Source: Congeria kusceri (lineage: Eukaryota > Mollusca > Bivalvia > Myida > Dreissenidae). From it: 64,000 bases of DNA. The notes beneath the pieces were generated by a model. That model worked only from the letters and a program-made list of their open reading frames with translations, searched no databases and had not been told where the DNA came from. A program made the translations under genes and the position numbers. The stretch covers positions 4,828,415 to 4,892,414 of the forward strand of contig CM051026.1 of assembly GCA_027627225.1 (NCBI GenBank), given 5' to 3'. This document shows, one piece after another, positions 34,160 through 44,430 of the stretch (the stretch's first letter is position 1; every line of letters starts with the position of its first letter).

Positions 34160-34990
34160 TCACATATTACGATTTGACCTGCTTTTAGCAATCAACAGAT
34201 TTGACCTGTATTTAGAAATCAAATTATTTGAACTTCGTTTATTTTTCTGGTAATTTGACCTGCATTAAGTATTCAAATAATTTGACCTGCACTTAGCATT
34301 CAAATAACTTTTGCATTTAGCAATTAGGAAATTTGACCTGCATTTATCATTCAGATAATCTGACCTGCATTTAGCAAACAACTAATATGACCTGCATTTA
34401 GCAAACAACTAATCTGACCTGCATTTAGCAAACAACTAATATGACCTGCATTTAGCAAACAACTAATCTGACCTGCATTTAGCAAACAACTAATCTGACC
34501 TGCATTTAGCAAACAACTAATCTGACCTGCATTTAGCAAACAACTAATATGACCTGCATTTAGCAAACAACTAATCTGACCTGCATTTAGCAAACAACTA
34601 ATATGACCTGCATTTAGTAAACAACTAATATGACCTGCATTTAGCAAACAACTAATCTGACCTGCATTTAGCAAACAACTAATCTGACCTGCATTTAGCA
34701 AACAACTAATATGACCTGCATTTAGCAAACAACTAATATGACCTGCATTTAGCAAACAACTAATATGACCTGCATTTAGCAAACAACTAATCTGACCTGC
34801 ATTTAGCAAACAACTAATCTGACCTGCATTTAGCAAACAACTAATCTGACCTGCATTTAGCAAACAACTAATATGACCTGCATTTAGCAAACAACTATTC
34901 TGACCTGCAATTAGCGAACAACAAATTTGACATGCATTTAGTAATCAATTTATTCAAACTGCATTTAGATAAATATGTACTGATTTTACT
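34160..34990 (-). repeat. Minisatellite, 27-bp unit, ~20 near-identical core copies plus decayed edges
   Basis: The unit (plus strand) is tgacctgcatttagcaaaca then actaatc/a. From about 34355 to 34895 copies differ mostly at one base (C or A). Outside that core they decay into aaatttgacctgcattaag-type copies. As 27 is a multiple of three, the minus strand stays open for 179 codons as a nine-residue repeat (LLNAGQISC or LLNAGHISC). No gene signals surround it. Confidence 0.95.
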
Positions 34991-35074
34991 TGATTTAAGC
35001 AATCATGCGATTTGTTAACTGCTTTCAGCACCCAATTTCATATGATTTTGCTAGCATTTGTCGTTGGAATTAAA

Positions 35075-35635
35075 CATATTGGTTATGTTGGGTTGATGTG
35101 ATGAGTGGTTGTGTTGGTTGTGTTGCGTTGTGTTGGGTGAATGTGACGCTTGGATGTGTTGCGTATATGTGATGCTTGGTTGTGTTGCGTAGATGTGACA
35201 CATGGTTGAGTTGCGTAGATGTGACGCTTGGTTGTGCTGCGTAGATGTGACACTTGGTTGTGTTACATAGATGTTCCACGTGGTTGTTGTTACGTAGATA
35301 TGACACGTGGTTGTGTTGCGTAGATGTGACAAATGGTTGTGTTGTGTGGATATGACACGTGGTTGAGTTGCGTAGATGTGGCACGTGTTTTTTTTTACGT
35401 TGATGCGACACGTGGTTGAGTTGCTTAGATGTGACTCATCGTTGTGTTACGTAGATGTGACACATGGTTGTGTTGCTAGATGTAACACATTGTTCTGTTG
35501 AGTAGATGAGTGCGTGGTTGTGTTGCGTAGATGTGACACATGGTTGTGATGCATGTGTGTGAGACGTGGTTGTGTTGCGTGTGTGTGACACGTGGTTGTG
35601 TTGCTTGATTGTGATGCGTTGTTTACCGGTATATT
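35075..35635 (+). repeat. Minisatellite, 26-bp unit (segmental duplication unit 1)
   Basis: The unit is ttgtgttgcgtagatgtgac then acgtgg, about 21 copies with much variation. It is the same family and period as 51890-52610, at the equivalent place in the duplicate. The histidine- and threonine-rich minus-strand frames are periodicity products. Confidence 0.95.
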
Positions 35636-36369
35636 AACATATTTGCCATCCACATGTTCCTATGCATAGTGTTTTAAATGCAACTTCGTATGTTATCTTC
35701 AAATTAAGTTAAGAGTAACATACAATTCAATATGGGCCCAGGAATCCTTATTGCATTTAAGACAAAATAATAAGAACTCACACCATGCACGTGATATATA
35801 GCGCCTTTAAAGTTTGTAATAGGGGATTACATACTACCGGTACATTGTTGCAAATTCTTCGTATGGGAATGCACGAGTTTTCACAGGGCAGCAATCGTTA
35901 AAGTAAAGGGACACTAGTTTCGTGTACGTCTTGTGTTGTATAAACACACAAATATTTGTAAGAATTAAAGTGTCTTTGACAGTGTATATTATATAGGTGT
36001 TGGGTAATTCTGACAGTAAAATGTGGACATTTCGTATATCTGGAATTTAACGTATAGTACAATTTAATTGTATAGATTGTGCAATAAATGTTCAAAATGC
36101 GAATGACGTTTTGGACTTATGGCGATATGCGAATGTTCTTTATTTTTTCCATCATTTGTGAACATTTTGTGGCTGGTGGAACTAAACAGCAAACAAGAAC
36201 GTGGACTGTGCAACTCAGCCGCGCTGTTGTCGGGAAGTTGAAGTTAGCATAGATAAGTTACGTTTTAGTTGTATATTACAAGGGTTGAATTCAATATGGA
36301 CATGTGTGTCTGCCTGCGGAGCATATATAGTAAATTGTAGTTCTGATTACGAATGCAAAACTATTTGTC

Positions 36370-36535
36370 TAATCATGTTAGAATCGCAATAATTTTCTCA
36401 TTTTCGTTGTTTATCAGCCTATAAACAACTCTTTGCCGTTCTCGTGCTGTAATTTCTACGCATAAGAACTCAAAATTGTTGTTATTGGCCGATACTTAAC
36501 GATAAATCAAAAATTATTTCTTAATTTAAAGATAG
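36370..36535 (+). mobile_element. 'GATACTCGC' palindromic MITE, copy E (right half)
   Basis: Has aatcatgttagaatcgcaat, cgttgtttatcagcctataa, acgcataagaactc and aaaaattatttcttaattt; the first module is absent. Not present at the equivalent place of the second duplication unit, so it is younger than the duplication. Confidence 0.75.
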
Positions 36536-37075
36536 TTCACAAATGTATATTTTAATGGCGTAACAGTGTATGTACGCAAAATGTATTTGCAAAGATTTAA
36601 AAAGAGAGTAAAAAAGGCTTGCAATATTCTTGGTTGAACAGGAAATGCATTGAATGTCTAGTGCATAATTATCTATATTAATTCTATTGCATACATTTAT
36701 AAATAGGTAACGTTTTGATCCAAATAATTCAATTTGTCGTAATTAAAATGTTCATTTTTGGAGAGAAAGTTGACGCATTTTATGTACATTTATTTTGATC
36801 TGATAATTTTTCCCCGAAACGAAAAGACAGTTTAAAAATTTGTCACATGTTCTTCATATAGTTTCTGAATTTGGCAGTGTTTCTGGTTCAGCATATGCAG
36901 TATAATGTTGCCTGTAATTTATATGTACTTATGAACACTACCGGAACGATGTCCTTTTAACTTTGCCGGACACTGCCGTCTCTAAGAAATCGTGCAACAG
37001 TCGCAGAAATGCTATTTTTACTTTCAGTGTATTCAATTTTGAATTGCTTGCGAACGAAATTATTCGAGTTCTGGA

Positions 37076-37101
37076 TACACCGCTGTGTGAGGGTGTTTCG
37101 T
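37076..37101 (+). repeat. Single-copy counterpart of the 23-bp satellite unit
   Basis: caccgctgtgtgagggtgtt, followed by tcgtac, matches one unit of the 54731-55671 array (taccgctgtttgagggtgtt then atgtac) at the equivalent position of the duplicate. Here it occurs once. Confidence 0.75.
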
Positions 37102-37431
37102 ACATGCAGACGATCAGCTACTGGTTCTTGCAAGTTGTTCTTTTTTCACATTCATCAAACACGTCTTCCCAACTCACCCCAGACATGCTTGATTGTATTG
37201 ATTATTCATTCCCGCCCAGACCATCGTACACACGACATCCGGTAAACCGTTCACCATTACACTGGTACACACGCGCTCTGTCGTCATTTCCGGCTACAGT
37301 GAAGCGGTAATTTTTCTATGAAGACAACCTTAGCCTAGTCGACCTTTGAACGTCGAGCATGTTGTCTGCCCCTGATCAACCGTAGCGCTCGTGACTCTGC
37401 GATGTAAACCAAATTTCGAAGTAATCCACGT

Positions 37432-37500
37432 CACAGGCCATATTCACGTATCCGTCTGTCACATAACCGTCTGTCTTTAATGCGTCACTGGTGCATGCCG
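37432..37500 (+). repeat. Likely single-copy counterpart of the 68-bp satellite unit
   Basis: The order gtcacaggccatattcacgt, ataaccgtctgtc, gcgtcactgg follows that of the 68-bp unit at 56487-56895 (gtcaccgaacatattctcgt, aaccgtcttcg, gtcgctgatggg). Similarity is looser than for the 23-bp unit. Confidence 0.5.
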
Positions 37501-38000
37501 AATGTGCTATGCCCTGCTCTCAGTGCATTTTGTTTGCAGAGCACGGTTACAATCACGTCTGTGGCGGTCTCGTACACTTCCGGTAGCGGGCAATTTATTA
37601 CGAATAATTGCTGTCGCCATCGGCTGTCGATAAAATGCCCGTGCTTCCTTTGATTATCGTCAGATATCATATAATGCCTATTTTTTCGGTTTTCATTAAG
37701 TAACAAAGTAAAACGCTCTGCTCCATGTAGGATGCCATTAACACATCGATTCAATTTAGATTTCTGCGCAATTCATGTATTGGAACTGTGTTCTTGTATT
37801 GGACAATGCTCGTGATTTATTAATAATTTTGATAGTTCGCAGTTCGCAATTAAGTTACTGAGACAGTACTAGTAGTTAGTATCATGGATTATTTGAAGTA
37901 CGCACGACTGCGCGTCGTAACACAGACGCACGGGTCTTTAAATTGCCTCTCAATGTTTCACCGTTTCTCAGAGTTATTGGTGCAGATAGCAATGTCTCTG

Positions 38001-38949
38001 TTTTTGTCCTGATATGTGTGTACGATCTGAAGTATTGAATCAATAACATGTGTCGTTTCGTTTTGGAATCATGTCTGTACTAATTGCACGTTAAGGAGTA
38101 GCTACATGTGCTCATTTACGGGTTTTGTATCCAGTTGTTCGGGCTGGCGTTGTTGCTGAGGTGGTTTGCTGTGTTAAAATATCTTCGTATTAACTTATTT
38201 AGCTTCATGTAGAATACAGGTTCGAGCTGCACCACTTCAGTTACAGTCGAATCACGATGTTTTACGAATGGTCACCGGAGCACCGCCATTATTCGTACAT
38301 TCGTATGTTATATGGGTTGTATATTTCTAAACAAGTTAACCACTGTAATGAGAAGGCTAGAACTGAATCATACAATGTAGTCATGTTCATGTTTAAGATT
38401 CATCTCGTTGGACTTTGTTCTTATTACTTTAGGCAAAATGTTTAATGAAGTGTTTTTTGCAGATAAACGCAAATGCGATTTTGGTACTTTATAACAATTG
38501 CAATGTATAATGGTACAATTTGCAATTAATTGCACGTCACCATCATCATCATTGGAGTAGCAGCAACAAGGACATGAACAACATTATGATAATTTTATTT
38601 GACAAGAAAAATTCTACAGACTAAAATAAGTTCAACTATTTAATCACCCAATACAGTGAACTCTGATTTGTTTAATTGTGTGAGTGACTATGGACTGTTC
38701 AGCAGTCGGAATGACTTAAAGGCCCTTCATGTTACATGGAAGGCAAATGATGCTTGTGGTTTTATAAAATTATAAATGTATGATATTTACAGCCTTATAG
38801 TTACAACTTGCATTTACTGTTTAGATATTCAGTCATTTATAACCTGCAACACATCATTTACACTAATATTCAAAATTCGAGTACACCTATTAATATCATC
38901 TTAATAAAAATTAATATTTGGACTTGCAGATGTTTATATGCCATCCATG
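38001..38949. other. Gene-free stretch
   Basis: It includes a short ATC run near 38543. No supported gene. Confidence 0.5.
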
Positions 38950-39475
38950 AACGCGACGTTTGTCCGCCAATGAAGGCAACCGTGTGTCGGCCGATGAGGG
39001 CAACCGTGTGTCGGCCGATGAGGGCAACCGTATGTTGGTCGATGAAGGCAACCGTGTGTACGCCGATGAAGGCAACCGTGTGTCGGCCGATAAAGGCTAC
39101 CACGTGTCCGCTGATGTAGGAAACCGTGTGTCCGCCGATGAAGGAAACCGTGTGTCCGCCCATGAAGGAAACCATGTGTCGGCCGATAAAGGCAACCGTT
39201 TTTCCGCTGATGAAGCTACCCGCTTGTACGCCGAGGAAAGCAACCGCGTATCCGCCGATAAGCCCAACCCTGTGTCGACCGATGAAGGCAACCGTGTTTC
39301 CGCCGATGAGGCTACCCGCTTGTCCGCTGATGAAGGTAACCGTGTGTCGGCCGATGAAGGCAACCGTGTGTCGGCCGATGAAGACAACCGTGTGCCTGCT
39401 GATGAGCGCAGTCGTGTGTCTGCCGATGAAATCAACCGTGTGTCCGTCGATGAAAGGCAACCATGGCCGTCAATA
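38950..39475 (+). repeat. Minisatellite, 24-bp unit, about 21 copies
   Basis: The unit is gccgatgaaggcaaccgtgt then gtcg, GC-rich and CpG-rich against AT-rich flanks. As 24 is a multiple of three, five of six frames stay open for over 100 codons: the plus strand gives an eight-residue repeat (SADEGNRV) for 188 codons, the minus strand others such as FIGRHTVA. No splice sites, Kozak context or polyA signal point to translation. I treat it as a repeat, though expression is not excluded. Confidence 0.9.
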
Positions 39476-39494
39476 AAGTCAACAATGTGGCCGT

Positions 39495-39680
39495 CGATGA
39501 GGGCAAAACGCGTGCTCGTCGAATAAGGCAAAACTTGTGCTCGTCGAATAAGGCAAAACGTGTTCTCATCGAATAAGGCAAAAAGTGTGCTGGTCGAATA
39601 AGGCTAAAAGTGTGCTGGTCGAATAAGGCAAAAAGTGTGCTGGTCGAATAAGGCAAAACGCATGCTCATCGAATAAAGCA
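39495..39680 (+). repeat. Minisatellite, 23-bp unit, about seven copies
   Basis: gtgctcgtcgaataaggcaa then aac, joined directly to the 24-bp array and possibly derived from it (both have a gtcga/tcgat and aaggcaa core). Confidence 0.9.
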
Positions 39681-40053
39681 ATAATGTGCGTTGAAATCAT
39701 GGCGGTCATTGTAAATAGCAGCATTGAAATTTTGGTCATATTCATAGCGGATTTTTTGTGAAAGTTTAGTATAAATTCACAACTATGAAACAAAATTTTG
39801 AATGAGCAATTAAAGTTTTAATTTAATGTTAAATTAGTAGTAATTTATTTCTTCAGACGATTTTATAAGACCAAGTGCTTCTCTATAATAATTAAACGTT
39901 AGCGATCTGAATTTGCTGAGGCTGCATCAGTTGTTTTAATATAAATGTAGACTATGTTTGCAAGATATATGGAACGCATGTCGAATATGATCCATACTAT
40001 GCTAAACTGAAACGCAACAAAGTGCAAATTGTATAAACATTGACATCTGATTT

Positions 40054-40316
40054 GGTCCCGTATTCACCAACCTATTCTTAGACTTAAGACTTAGGATAAA
40101 GAATATTCTTGAAACTGCACAGTTCTGTTCTAAGAGCGCTGGAAATTTGAACCCCACTGGGTATCCATCGACTCTAATTACAGCATTCTTTATGTAGAAC
40201 GATTTGTTAGGACATAAGCAACATTGGAACCCAGAATATTCGCACACGCAGAAGTATATTTTATTGAGTCTAAGTCTGCTCTTTATTCTTAAGACTAAGA
40301 ATGGGTTGGTATTTCC
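40054..40316. mobile_element. MITE with GGTCCCGTATTCACC ends, copy 1
   Basis: Left end ggtcccgtattcaccaacct then ttagacttaagactta; the right end runs cttaagactaagaatgggtt and stops short of the full terminal sequence. Middle phrases 'gacataagcaacattggaac' and 'cgcacacgcagaagtata' are shared with 60174-60442. Non-coding. Confidence 0.8.
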
Positions 40317-40574
40317 AGTCAGGTTTGTGTCAGTTTTAACTTTGCATGCTGGCATGTGTGCTGTTTCTATGTTTCGAAAAATGTTGTTACGTGTAATGTA
40401 TTTCTAAGTGGTATGGGTGTTTTATATATTTCATTCCACTTGAAAACTTTTTCAAAATCATTCAGTAGTAGCCTTTATGTTATATTGCTTATTGATATAA
40501 AGAAACTTATCCAGCTGACTACATTATTCTTACATAAATTATTAAAGTTGTGCTTATAATTTGTTATTTATTCT

Positions 40575-40897
40575 ATCATGATACTGTCTAATTTGTCTAT
40601 ATACAAAGAACATAATTATCGTTGTTAAACTACCCATAAAAAGTTCCGATTCTGAGTGGAGCATAGTAAAAAGTAGTTCCAATTACAATTGACAAAATAT
40701 ATGTCAAATCATGTTAGAATCGAATTAATTGTCGCGTTATATTTGTTTATCGGCCAATAAACAACTCTTTATCGTTTTGATGCATGGCTTTTAATCACTC
40801 GGGCTAACGCCCTCGTCTTTTAATTCCTACGCATCAGAACTACAAATCGTTGTTTATTGGCTGATTAACAACGATAAATTGAAAATTATATCTTTAA
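40575..40897 (+). mobile_element. 'GATACTCGC' palindromic MITE, copy F (most complete)
   Basis: Module 1 runs from tatcatgatactgtctaatt to aaatcatgttagaatcg and is bounded by inverted copies of the same ATGAT motif. Module 2 is a palindrome around 'cgggctaacgccctcg' with arms that include 'gcatcagaac' and 'tttatcggccaataaac / ttgtttattggctgatta'. This copy serves as the intact reference for the interrupted ones. Confidence 0.85.
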
Positions 40898-40944
40898 AAG
40901 CACATTAGAACAAAGTATGTCAATCCTTGACTTCTGTGCTATCT

Positions 40945-41405
40945 TTAAGTCACAATCACCACCATGATTGTAAGTCAAAATCACCACCATGATTGTAAGT
41001 CAAAATCACCACCATGATTGTAAGTCACAATCACCACCATGATTGTAAGTCACAATCACCACCATGATTGTAAGTCACAATCACAACCATGATTTTAAGT
41101 CACAATCACCACCATGATTGTAAGTCACAATCACCTCCATGATTGTAAGTCACAATCACCACCATGATTGTAAGTCACAATGACCACCATGATTGTCAGT
41201 CACAATCACCACCATGATGTAAGTCACAATCACCACCATGATTGTAAGTCACAATCACCACCATGATTGTAAGTCACAATCACCGCCATGATTGTCAGTC
41301 AAAATCACCGCCATGATCGTAAGTCACAATCACCTCCATGATTGTAAGTCACAATCACCTCCATGATTGTAAGTCACAATCACCTCCATGATTGTTAGTC
41401 ACAAT
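40945..41405 (+). repeat. Minisatellite, 25-bp unit, about 18 copies
   Basis: The unit is gtaagtcacaatcaccacca then tgatt. Each unit contains an inverted pair, CAATCA ... TGATTG, six bases apart. Copies are highly similar. Not CRISPR-like: there are no unique spacers. Confidence 0.95.
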
Positions 41406-41480
41406 GGTTGAGTTTTTAGAGCGACACATTTTTTATCCAGGTGGTCTTAGGTTCGAGTCCCGGCAAAGGCAAATTTTTAA
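41406..41480 (+). repeat. tRNA-like remnant
   Basis: A B box (aggttcgagtcccgg) follows a poor A-box-like sequence (ggttgagtttttagagcg). Probably a decayed SINE head. Confidence 0.35.
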
Positions 41481-41599
41481 TAAGTAAGTGTGACCTTTGA
41501 CACCAAAATGAATTTTGTAAATAAAAGTGACTGAAAAATATAAACTTAATTTGTTCAGCTTAAAATTTTTTTCAGCTTAAAGTGGCTGCTGTGAAAGAA

Positions 41600-42045
41600 A
41601 CTTGAAAAACCAAAATGTCTAAGTTAAAAAAGGGGCATTAATCTGTCAAAACACAACACAGAGTTAGGAGGGTTGCTTTTCCTGGTGGAGACATTTATAG
41701 TAAAGACGTATTTAAAGTTTCAATTAAATACCTTTTATAGTATTCTAGATATTGGACTTTATGAAAAACTTAAACCAAACTGACGAAGTTATAAGAGGGG
41801 CATAAATCTGTCAAATACAAAAGAGAGTTACGGGGGTTTCTTTCCCTGGTGGAGACAGTGATACTATAGAAGTACTTCAAGTTTTAAGTAAATACCTTTG
41901 ATAGTATTCAAGATATATGGCATGATAAAAAACTTAAACCTTGGCCGGATGGACTAACGGATGCACAGACACATAAAGAAAGATGGATGCACAGACGGAT
42001 GGATAGACAGTTTGATTTTTATATGCCCTCCTTTGGGGGCAGAAA
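41600..42045 (+). repeat. Dispersed repeat with ~180-bp units
   Basis: Two units share ggggcataaatctgtcaaa, agagagttaggagggttgct, cctggtggagaca and aataccttttatagtattct. Ends with a 'ggatgcacagac' run and tatgccctcctttgggggca. Confidence 0.7.
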
Positions 42046-42196
42046 AATGTGTTTTAGCAGAAATAACATTATTATAAATCCTGAGCAAGTAATTGTTTAC
42101 CCAGAATTCATTTCATTTGGTTGTATTTATACTGACAAAATACATGTTACTGATGTAAACTGTTAAAGGTCACTATAGGGGAGAGATTGTGTACCT

Positions 42197-42247
42197 GCCG
42201 GGTTAGCTCAGTTGGTAGAGCACTTGCCATGTATGCGAGAGGTCGGG
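42197..42247 (+). pseudogene. Truncated tRNA-like sequence
   Basis: The same 5' half as 30929-31000 (gttagctcagttggtagagc, then cttgccatgtatgcgag) breaks off after ggtcggg, with no B box. The shared upstream flank suggests it was copied with the segmental duplication and then damaged. Confidence 0.65.
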
Positions 42248-42927
42248 ATTTTTTGTGTGTGTTGAAATGGTCAACTTGTAGATTCTAAAACTGAATAAAT
42301 ATTCAAAACGTACCAGTAATATCCTTAAACATTGTTTATAAGTGGATGCTATCAAAACAAAACGCTTATTTATCCAAAAACACATTTAATTATTTAAAAA
42401 GGTAAATAAACCAAACATCAATCTGACAAACCCAATAAAAATGTTCTAGGGTCGGGGCATTTTTTTAGGGTAGGTCGGGTTACCAGAAACAAACATATTT
42501 TTTTTTTACGCCTTAGATAAATTATGCAGGGCTATCATTCATTACACACATAACATGGGAGGTAATCTATATTGCCGTTTTACAAAAGTATACTTTGGTT
42601 TTCTCCCCTGCTACATTATGACAGATGAGTCAAATTCTTTCACAAGCCTAAATTGGGGTGAAAGATGCAGGACAATCATGGCTCACTTGATGTTCAGGCC
42701 CTCGGAGATCTTGTTCAACATACTGTCCATTGACAAGCTAATAACTTTTCACAGAGTTTTGTTTATGTTTTCTTTCTTGTACTTTTCTGTGAGTATTCTA
42801 TGTGTAATTTGTCTGCATCAGGTTTGTAACCCTTGTTCCATATGTTGGTTTTCTATTCTGTTCTGTAGTTTCCATAAGTTAAATCCTATTTATTTTAGCT
42901 TCAATGTGTCCAAAGCCTGTTGTTTAA

Positions 42928-43066
42928 AAACTTTCAAGTCTGTTTCCTGGGTAGAACTGGTACTTGCTGTCTTTTGATAAATATCATTCAAGTTTATTGA
43001 GAAACTTTCAAGTTTGTTTCCTGGGTAGAACCAGTACTTGCTGTCTTTTGATAAATATCATTCAAG
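42928..43066 (-). repeat. Two copies of a 76-bp unit containing the SINE-body motif
   Basis: aactttcaagtctgtttcct then gggtagaactggtacttgct occurs twice, 76 bases apart. It matches the body of the minus-strand SINE at 59945-60075. Absent from the sister region. Confidence 0.8.
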
Positions 43067-43865
43067 CATTCTTTTTCATTGTCTGGGTCTGACTATTGAG
43101 TGTGTGACAAACATAAGGATGGGACTAAATGCAGTGCATCTCAGAATTTTTAAAAACGACACATCTTGGCAAAATGAACATAAATGTATCTAACCTTGAA
43201 TAAATTGATACCTCAGAAGCAGAATAGCCTGATTGCAAATACCAGTCTGGGTTTGATAGAGACCTTTCATAGGCAGGAATTGTAAATGTAACACCCATGA
43301 ACACAGTCGACTCTCTAGCATTGTCTGGAACAAAACATGGGTTTTCAGACCCCACTTGTAAGCATTCTGTCACACTTGTTGCATCAAAACAATTATTCAT
43401 GCTCGACCAAACTTTTACTCGAATATAAGTGTAGTCACATATTAAAAATCATTTTAAATTATTTAAAAATATAGAAATGCAAAGATGATTTATCGGGGTA
43501 TTGATTAAACAAATGTTTATAACTATTAATTCTTTACCCAGAACCTAACATATATGATATGAGTTTCACAAACGTATAAACACAATTCATTATTTTAGAC
43601 TTTAGTACATGGACAGTTTTCTATGCCAAGATGAAACCATTTTGGAAAAAAATGAGTTCCCATTTACAAAATGATTCATATGAGAAGAAATAATGTGGCA
43701 GTATTGTGACCAACAAAGTTAGGGTGCAGTATTTCCACTATCCGTGAGACTCTGGGCCATATACTGGCCAAAATACAATGGGCACTGCTTTTAAATATAA
43801 TTGTGATATGTTGTGTAGATCATGCAATTGTTTTGATGACATGTGTATGTTGAAAAAAAAAACAA

Positions 43866-44165
43866 GCCGGGCCGGCCAGCTAACTTTGGTAGAGCGCTGG
43901 ACTACAAATCCGAGGATCGCAGGTTCGATTCCCAGCCCGGCAACATAATTTGTGTGGGGATTGGTCATGAAATTATTTCTACGGCCATTCTCCCCCTACC
44001 TCTGATTCAAGTAGGGCCGTTGTCAGTTACTGGCAAAAGTATGTGCACTTAGTACTGGTAAACCAGCTTACCCAGGAAAAGTGTGAGTAGGTTAACTGAC
44101 CGCCGTTATATGACTGAAATACTGTTGAATACTGCGAAAAATCCAAAACAAACACACACAAAAAC
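43866..44165 (+). mobile_element. tRNA-derived SINE (RUDI/V-SINE-like)
   Basis: The head (43866-43941) has a perfect 7-bp acceptor pairing (gccgggc/gcccggc), an A-box remnant (ttggtagagcgctgg) and a B box (aggttcgattccc). The body contains gtactggtaaaccagcttac then ccaggaaaagtg, and the 3' part 'tgactgaaatactgttgaa' with an A-rich acaaacacacac tail, as commonly seen in bivalve SINEs. The assignment to RUDI is from memory of the family and unverified. The sister region at 32.5 kb lacks it. Confidence 0.8.
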
Positions 44166-44430
44166 TAAAAAAACAATAAAACTGTGCTAATAAATGCAAA
44201 TTTTCCTTTATTGATAAGTTCTAAGTATTCTGCTTTATTAATTTCATGATGTCTTTATACATTAGAGAGTAATATATGTTTTTGTTGTGGTTGACAAAAA
44301 AGAATTGCTTTGACCCTTGTGAGCATGAAATAAAGTGTATGACTGGTTTTTTAATAAACCATTCTGCTGCAGCTGATGCTAGAGAGCATTGTCAATGTTC
44401 TGTCCATTCATTGAAATAAACTGTCTCTTA

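Larger units (their letters stand above)
35900..38000 (+). repeat. Segmental duplication, unit 1 right part
   Basis: Collinear with 52800-58500. Anchors: gtttcgtgtacgtcttg (35917/52817), gtgcaac.c.gc.gc.c (36207/53135), tttgcaaagatttaaaaaga (36589/53842), gaatttggcagtgt and tctggttcagca (36867/54156), gtcgcagaaatgc (37003/54707), the block from acatgcttgattgtattgat to aaccgttcacc (37184/55755), cttccggtagcgggcaattt (37576/57013) and cgcgtcgtaacacagacgca (37911/58394). Orientation is identical. No open frame is conserved between the two copies. Confidence 0.85.
42550..44430 (+). repeat. Segmental duplication, unit 2 left part
   Basis: Partner of 31265-32930 (anchors listed there). The 140-codon frame at 42555-42977 falls in it, is not open in the partner and has the composition of untranslated T-rich DNA, so I do not call a gene. 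Confidence 0.85.

Noticed and set aside
34351..34890. 179-codon minus-strand reading frame
   Set aside because: Pure 27-bp minisatellite. It is open only because the period is a multiple of three, and there are no gene signals around it.
40945..41405. CRISPR-like appearance of the short regular arrays (25, 23 and 26 bp)
   Set aside because: There are no unique spacers; units follow each other directly. These are eukaryotic minisatellites.
42555..42977. 140-codon frame with hydrophobic segments
   Set aside because: T-rich non-coding composition, includes SINE-body tandem copies at its end, and is not open in the sister region at 31.3 kb.
43866..43941. Functional tRNA gene
   Set aside because: The acceptor pairs well, but the D arm is disrupted, and it is followed by a typical SINE body and A-rich tail.
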